Part shown: positions 58,868-64,000 of the stretch, piece after piece
Position numbering within the stretch: the first letter of the stretch is position 1
How the letters are laid out: each line of letters starts with the position of its first letter
Assembly: GCA_948099385.1 (NCBI GenBank)
Contig: CANUEZ040000167.1
Coordinates: forward strand, 2,996,001 to 3,060,000
Direction of reading: 5' to 3'
Length of the DNA stretch: 64,000 bases
Origin: Fasciola hepatica
Taxonomy: Eukaryota > Platyhelminthes > Trematoda > Plagiorchiida > Fasciolidae
Program-made: the position numbers and the translations under genes
The notes under the pieces: generated by a model
Database searches by the model: none
Told to the model about the DNA's origin: nothing
What the model saw: the letters and a program-made list of their open reading frames with translations, nothing else

Positions 58868-60165
58868 CTATATGTTAACGTGCGTGAATGAAATATCTTG
58901 GATTTCGAGCAAGCGGGAATAGAGTGTGGAGTTAAGAAAATGACTTTCGTCGGGTGGTAACCTATTTGTTAATTCCTTACACGCATTAAAGTGCTTTCTA
59001 ATGATAGAGTCACTAAAAATATCTCTAATAATGCTGGTAAAAGAAAAGAACACCTTCAGAGGTTTGGTGATAAGACCAAAATCTTTTCCTTTTGAACCGG
59101 CAGAAATAATAGAAGGGCAGTAAAGCCACAAAGGGAGAATACAAGAGGTTACAGATTGAAGTACAAGAATGTAAGGTAGTCTAAATGAATGATAGAAGAG
59201 AAAGCTTTCTGACTATGGCGAAGGCTGTTTCAGCGTGACTGGTTCAGCATGGGTTATGAGTTAGAATTACGTTACGGACGGGAGAAGCTTCGGGTAAATG
59301 TTGGTTATCAGTGAAAGATAAGGGATGTTATTGGGAAAAGTTTGGTAGCCTGACCCACATTAAAAACTGAAGGGTGTTTCAGCGCATTTAAAGACGTTTA
59401 AAGAAAGAGAATGGGAAGTAGACTAGTAGTCAAGTTCATTCGAACTGTTTTGAAAAAAACTCAAACTTTCATTTCCGTAATTACGACATCCAAATACAAC
59501 ATCGTCGGCATAATTGCAGTCAGTAAGGTCAGCTGAGGTGGGGAATTCACTAATACAAAGGGAGAAAGTAAATGGGATAGGATGGCACCCTGAAAAACAC
59601 CAGAGTTAACCTAAGGAAAATATTAGTGTCGGCTACCACAAAAAGCGAAATGTTTGCGCTTAGAAAAATCACGAGTGGTATTCAGGGCATGACCTTCAAC
59701 CTCATTATCATGTAAAATATTCAGGAAAGTACCGCCAGTAGGAGAACTAAATAGATTTGCGTGGTCACGAAAAATTAACCTGACGGTACGGTCACCGAGA
59801 TCAAGAGTAGAAACGATAGAACTAGCAAGGTTGTTAACGGCATCGTGGGCTGACAAAGAGGTTTTGTAGGTAAATTGTGTCGGGTCAGGAGTCTAAATTT
59901 AAGGAATTGGGCGACGGAGGATCAAGTTCTCGAATACTTTCAGCAAAGCGGATGTGCGGATTATCAGACGATATTTGTTGGTTCTTTTCTTGGGTACAGG
60001 TGTGATGCTTACAGATCTCCAACAATCGGGAATCACCCCAAGATCCATACAACGATTAAACAGATCAGTCGAAGGTGATGTGAGTTCGAAGGAACAGGCT
60101 TTAGGACCATTTGTGATACAAAGTCGGGGCCACCAGACATATGGAACTTAACTTGTTGTAGAACT
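58868..60165 (-). pseudogene. Third non-LTR lineage (M), reverse transcriptase, heavily decayed
   Basis: Read downwards from about 60165: SGGPDFVSQMVLK, FELTSPSTDLFNRCMDLG, VIPDCWRSVSITPVPKK, ALLKVFENLILRRPIP, DPTQFTYKTSLSAHDAVNNL, then NSGVFQGAILSHLLSPF near 59600. The C-terminal block is RDIFSDSIIRKHFNACKELT (58868-59131). The DPLQFAYK-x-STxDAV phrase is characteristic of a LINE group distinct from the CR1 and RTE copies here. Many stops and frameshifts; the catalytic motif is not legible. Confidence 0.65.
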
Positions 60166-60397
60166 CCAAGGACAGGGCTCAGTTTCAGTTTATTCTACAA
60201 TTACCTTGCGCTTCTGTGCTCTCGTTTCGTTTGCTACCTTCCAGCATCGTCCGGTAAGCGGAAAAAGAGGAACAGAAGCATAAAGTGAAAGATCAAAATA
60301 AATCAAAGTACTGGGCGGAAATCAAGAGGACAAAGAAAGAGTCCAAATGCAGCTTTGCCGCGACACCTAGCGACATCACTTAATTTCTTCAATCATT

Positions 60398-63300
60398 TGG
60401 CAGGTGGTTCGCGTGGACCCCAACCTGGAAGTCTAACACTTCCTACGTATCCAAGTCCACTGGTCAAGGTTTTCATACCTTTTTGCTATGTCATGGGCTG
60501 ACCATCTCGACCTACCTTTCCACCATTACCTGCCTTGGAGACCAGCGTACGTCGAGGTAGTCTATCGGTGGACATGCGTAATACATGTCCAAAACACCTT
60601 AATCTGTTAAAATTCAGTACAGGATTCAGACTGACCTCCAGTTCCCAACACCTTACGTTCAACCTCAACATTGCTGATACGGTGTTCCCACCATACTCGG
60701 ACAATGCTGCGGAGACATCGGTGCTCGAACACCGACAGTCTTTGTCTATCTTTTGCTCTTAATGACCATGTTTCTGAGCCGTTTAAAAGAACAGATCTGA
60801 CCTCCACATTGTAAACTCTATCCTTAACAGACAATCAGATGTCAAGCCGATGCCACAAACGACGTAAGTTGGCAAAAACCAAACGGGCCTTCAGTATACG
60901 CGATGACACTTCATCTGATGTCTGTCCACCTGTTGAAATGTACCTGCTCAGATAACAAAATTTATCCACTTCAGCTAGAGCATCTCTTGCCAAGAAGAGA
61001 TTTGGCGTTGAGCCAATCCGGTCCTGAAACAACAGTTTACAATTTTAAGGTGCAAAACGCATTCCAAACATTGATACGCTATTGCTTAGGCTATCTGAAA
61101 GAGCTTGCAACTTACCTGAATCTTCACTCAAAGGAACAATATCGTCCTCTTAATCCAGGTCAGATAGCTTACTGCCTGAGCAAAGATCGAAGCTTCTATT
61201 CTTACACGAGGATAGGACTATCTCAAGAATCAGTTCAACTATAAAATTGAAGAGGAAGGGTGAAAGAGGGCAACCCTGACGAACGCCGCTTTCCGTGATG
61301 AACTCGGGGGAAAGATCGCCATAAGCACGAACTCGGCTCCGGCTGTTCGCATACAAGCACTGGAAAAAGGAAATAAACTTCTCTGGCACACCCTTCAATA
61401 AGAGGCAGTGCCAGAGACCTGGGTGGTCGACTGAGTCGAATGCTGCTTTCAGATCAAGAATGACAGAGATTAGAGGCCTACAGAAGATGTGTCTGTGCTT
61501 CAAGGTTTGCCGAAGAGTAAAGATGTGGTCGGTACAATCCCTACCGGGTCTGAAACCGGCTTGATTCTCACGCATGCACATTACGCAAACGCTGGATAAT
61601 CGGCAGAGAATAAGACCGGTGAGTAGTTTGGATGCGATACTTACCAAGCTAATTCTCCTGTGGTTTTCACAGAATGATCTGTCACCTTTCTTGTAATCGG
61701 TACAATCACCGATTTACGCCATGGCCTGGGAATTTGCTGACTATCCCAGATTACCCGGAGGAGTTTTGTTAACTCCGAAACCAAAGCTTCGCCTCTATCC
61801 CTGATAAAAGATGGGGACAACCCATCAGGTCCAGCGGCTTTTATCTCTTCAAGTACCCTATCTCCCGCATAATTTCCATTTCTGATGAAGGAGTGATATC
61901 TACCTGCATCGTTTCTGTGGCGTGTATATTTGAGAGACTACTGTCGAAGTACGGCAACTGAATGGGCCCCTAAAGTGCTCCGTCCAAAGCTCCAGAGGAC
62001 GTCCCTGGGAATGAGTCAGTGAGCCATCGGATCTCTTTATTAGCTCACTTATACCGGGCTTCCTTGGATCGGTGCCTCTAATCTAGCGGGAAATTTTGCA
62101 AGCATTACCTATGGATGCAGCCTTTTCCATTTCCCTAAATTTCGCCATCCACCACTGTTCACGGTCATTTTTGAGGTTCCTAGTCAGTTGGCGTCCCAGG
62201 GATTTACGCACTTCATTGAATGTGGCATCCGGAGGGACGGATCTGCGAGCATCCAACAGAGCAACTGATGTCGAAGATATCCATCGTTTGTGAGACCGGC
62301 TTGAACCAGAGCCCTGGGTGGTATTTGAAGCAGCATACAAGGCATTGATCTTTTGCCAGCGATCATTTGGGTCCTGGACATCCAGCTGCATGAATAACCG
62401 TGCAGACAGCTCCACCTAAAAATCAGATCGCCTGTTATCATCCAGAAGCAACGGCCCGGGACGGATGGCATTTGCGTTGGTACGACCACGGAAGAGAAGT
62501 AAACGGAAGCGAGCACGTACCAAGGCGTGATCTAAGTCCAGAGGCGTAGACCAAAATGAACGACAATCTACAGTTGATCCAAGCCAGCAGTGACCAGTCA
62601 TAAAATGGTCAATCTGAATCCAACTTTGTGAAGACGTAGGAGGACGCCATGTGAGTCTGTACCGCTTTCTATTGCAGAAGTTCGTACCTGCCAGAAACAA
62701 TCAGTGGTGAGAGCACAGCTGGATGAGACGATCACCGTTATTGGTACGATCGGCTGGGTCAGCAAATGGACATCCGATATGCCTTTCGGAATCTCCCAAA
62801 CGACTAGCTTGAACGTTGAAATCTCCAAGCAATGACCACCACGTCCGTTGAATGCACGCTTTGAAGCAGCTGGGAAAAATCCCGATAGTATTCGTCCTTG
62901 GTCTCGGCGGAACTGCAGTCAGTCGAAGCACACACAGACACGACGAACAAGCATCCGCGCTTATGTTTGCTGTTGTTGACACGAACAGAACCGTCCAACC
63001 GAATTGTACACAAACGACTGCTGACTGAAATCCAGTCCATCAGTGCACGCTCAGCTTTCATGATCAGAGCAATCCCAAGGCCAGCCTGACCACGAGCACT
63101 AGACACCAAATCACTCGACACGCGAAGAGTGAAGCGAGAGACTGAGGTTGTATCCGGGGTGCTGAAAGTTATCACAAAAGTGTGGTCTTGTATGCGTGTT
63201 TCGGAGACACAGCATACATCTATTTTAAACGTGTTAGGTGTTTTGGTTAGGGCATTCTGTTTCTCTATCTGACATAGTGTGTGGACGTTGGAGGCAGCCA

Positions 63301-63400
63301 AGTGAATTGAACCCTCAGGCTTAAGAAGTTCATCTGATTTATACCCAACTCCTAAACTACTGCTTTCATCAGAGCCACAATCCCCCTTGGCGTTTTGCAT
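60398..63400 (-). pseudogene. RTE-clade retrotransposon copy J, broken
   Basis: The endonuclease starts near 63300 (ASNVHTLCQIEKQNAL, DVCCVSETRIQDHTF). It frameshifts near 62.85 kb and continues with LLGDFNVQASRLG and LDLDHALVRARFR, then NLKNDREQWWMAKFREMEKA (62083-62415). The reverse transcriptase at 61647-61150 shows ENQAGFRPGRDCTDHIFTLR, ILDLKAAFDSVDHPGLW and ESGVRQGCPLSPFLFNFI. The catalytic YADD is replaced by stop-EDD just after 61150. C-terminal blocks are FEHRCLRSIVRVWWEHR (60607-60834) and RLPGWGPREPPAK (about 60400-60445). It belongs with copy I by wording. Several stops and frameshifts make it non-functional. Confidence 0.85.
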
Positions 63401-63419
63401 CGATCTTAAATTAAATAAG

Positions 63420-64000
63420 TAAAATTAGTAAGGCCCTTTACAGGAAAGATACTGGAGGCTTCTGGGCAAATCGTACTTTGCGGCTGCCCACATCAAAGAA
63501 GGAGTTTTTCCTTCGGGAACTCTAACCGGAGCCTTTGACTCAAAGGTCTAATCCACAAGGCAGTGGGATGTTAACCCAGCACGGGAATGTGACTGAAGCG
63601 CCCGTAAAGAAACTTCTCCTGGTCTGTCACGCGAGACCTGATTACTGCATGCGTTTTATCTTGTCTTCGCTGGTGCTTTGTCATTCATCCGCTTTGCTGA
63701 TTCAATCTTCAGCCTCATACATCCCATAGAGCAAGCGGAACATGGACGAGGTAGCATCCTTTGGTCCGGGAGCTGCCCAGCTTAGACGGGCGATGACTGC
63801 TCAATGAAGTACGATGACTTCTCCCTCCGTCGAGAGAAACCCCAGGTACCCCACTCCTACGTCCATCTAGTGGAGGTTTTTAGACCGGTAAACTGTTTCT
63901 CTTTGTGTTTATTTACTGGAGTGTCCTCTCCAGAACAAAGTGGTTAGAACCAGATGTTGTCCATCAGCTGTTTCGGAGACTGGACTTTGTCTGGCCTCTA
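63420..64000. other. Right edge of window, possible 5' region of RTE copy J
   Basis: No coding region recognised. The last 28 bases share about 23 of 26 positions with 56208-56233, upstream of RTE copy I, so this may be the 5' region of copy J. Confidence 0.35.

Noticed and set aside
1..64000. CRISPR arrays, phage or bacterial defence systems
   Set aside because: The window is eukaryotic repeat-rich DNA; no spaced direct-repeat array or prokaryotic gene layout is present.

Overview
This window is eukaryotic and most likely comes from a flatworm, probably a digenean trematode (inference). The grounds are a tRNA-derived SINE carrying a hammerhead ribozyme (the architecture known from schistosome SM-alpha elements), many RTE-clade and CR1-clade non-LTR retrotransposons, a Penelope-like GIY-YIG fragment, Ty3/Gypsy fragments, and a gene whose 5' introns are only 32-34 nt, as is typical of platyhelminths. 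Nothing bacterial is present: no operons, no CRISPR, no ribosome binding sites.

Layout. 1-38 kb is a transposon graveyard. Minus-strand CR1 copy A lies at about 3.2-6.8 kb, plus-strand CR1 scraps at 7.2-8.2 kb, a SINE with hammerhead at 9.68-9.88 kb (minus), and a nearly complete CR1 copy B at 11.85-16.66 kb (minus; ORF1 intact, ORF2 with two in-frame stops). A transposase-derived, intron-bearing remnant sits at 17.7-18.9 kb (minus), followed by CR1 copy C at 19.65-24.1 kb (plus). Then come CR1 and Penelope-like fragments at 26.5-28.2 kb (plus), a CR1 ORF1 scrap and an RTE copy G at 29.8-32.1 kb (minus), and a badly decayed Ty3/Gypsy pol at 33.6-36.3 kb (plus).

The only confidently recognised host gene is a HORMA-domain meiotic chromosome-axis protein (HORMAD1/Hop1 family) on the plus strand. 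Eight exons can be joined in frame (38080-38296, 38330-38430, 38463-38617, 38652-38809, 48383-48486, 48556-48687, 49380-49514, 50246-50368), giving 375 codons: an N-terminal HORMA domain and a complete C4HC3 PHD finger. The 3' end is not seen. The region after exon 8 (50.4-64 kb) holds only antisense retroelements (RTE K, RTE I, Gypsy L, a third non-LTR lineage M, RTE J), so remaining exons probably lie beyond the window.

Intron 4 (9.6 kb, AT-rich, retroelement-poor) contains a possible nested minus-strand gene with its own micro-introns, bracketed by copies of a 19-nt sequence, two of which form a perfect hairpin.

The most interesting items are the HORMA-PHD architecture in an animal, the tRNA-SINE/hammerhead unit with a palindromic minimal stem III, the hairpin and dispersed 19-mer of intron 4, and the putative nested gene.
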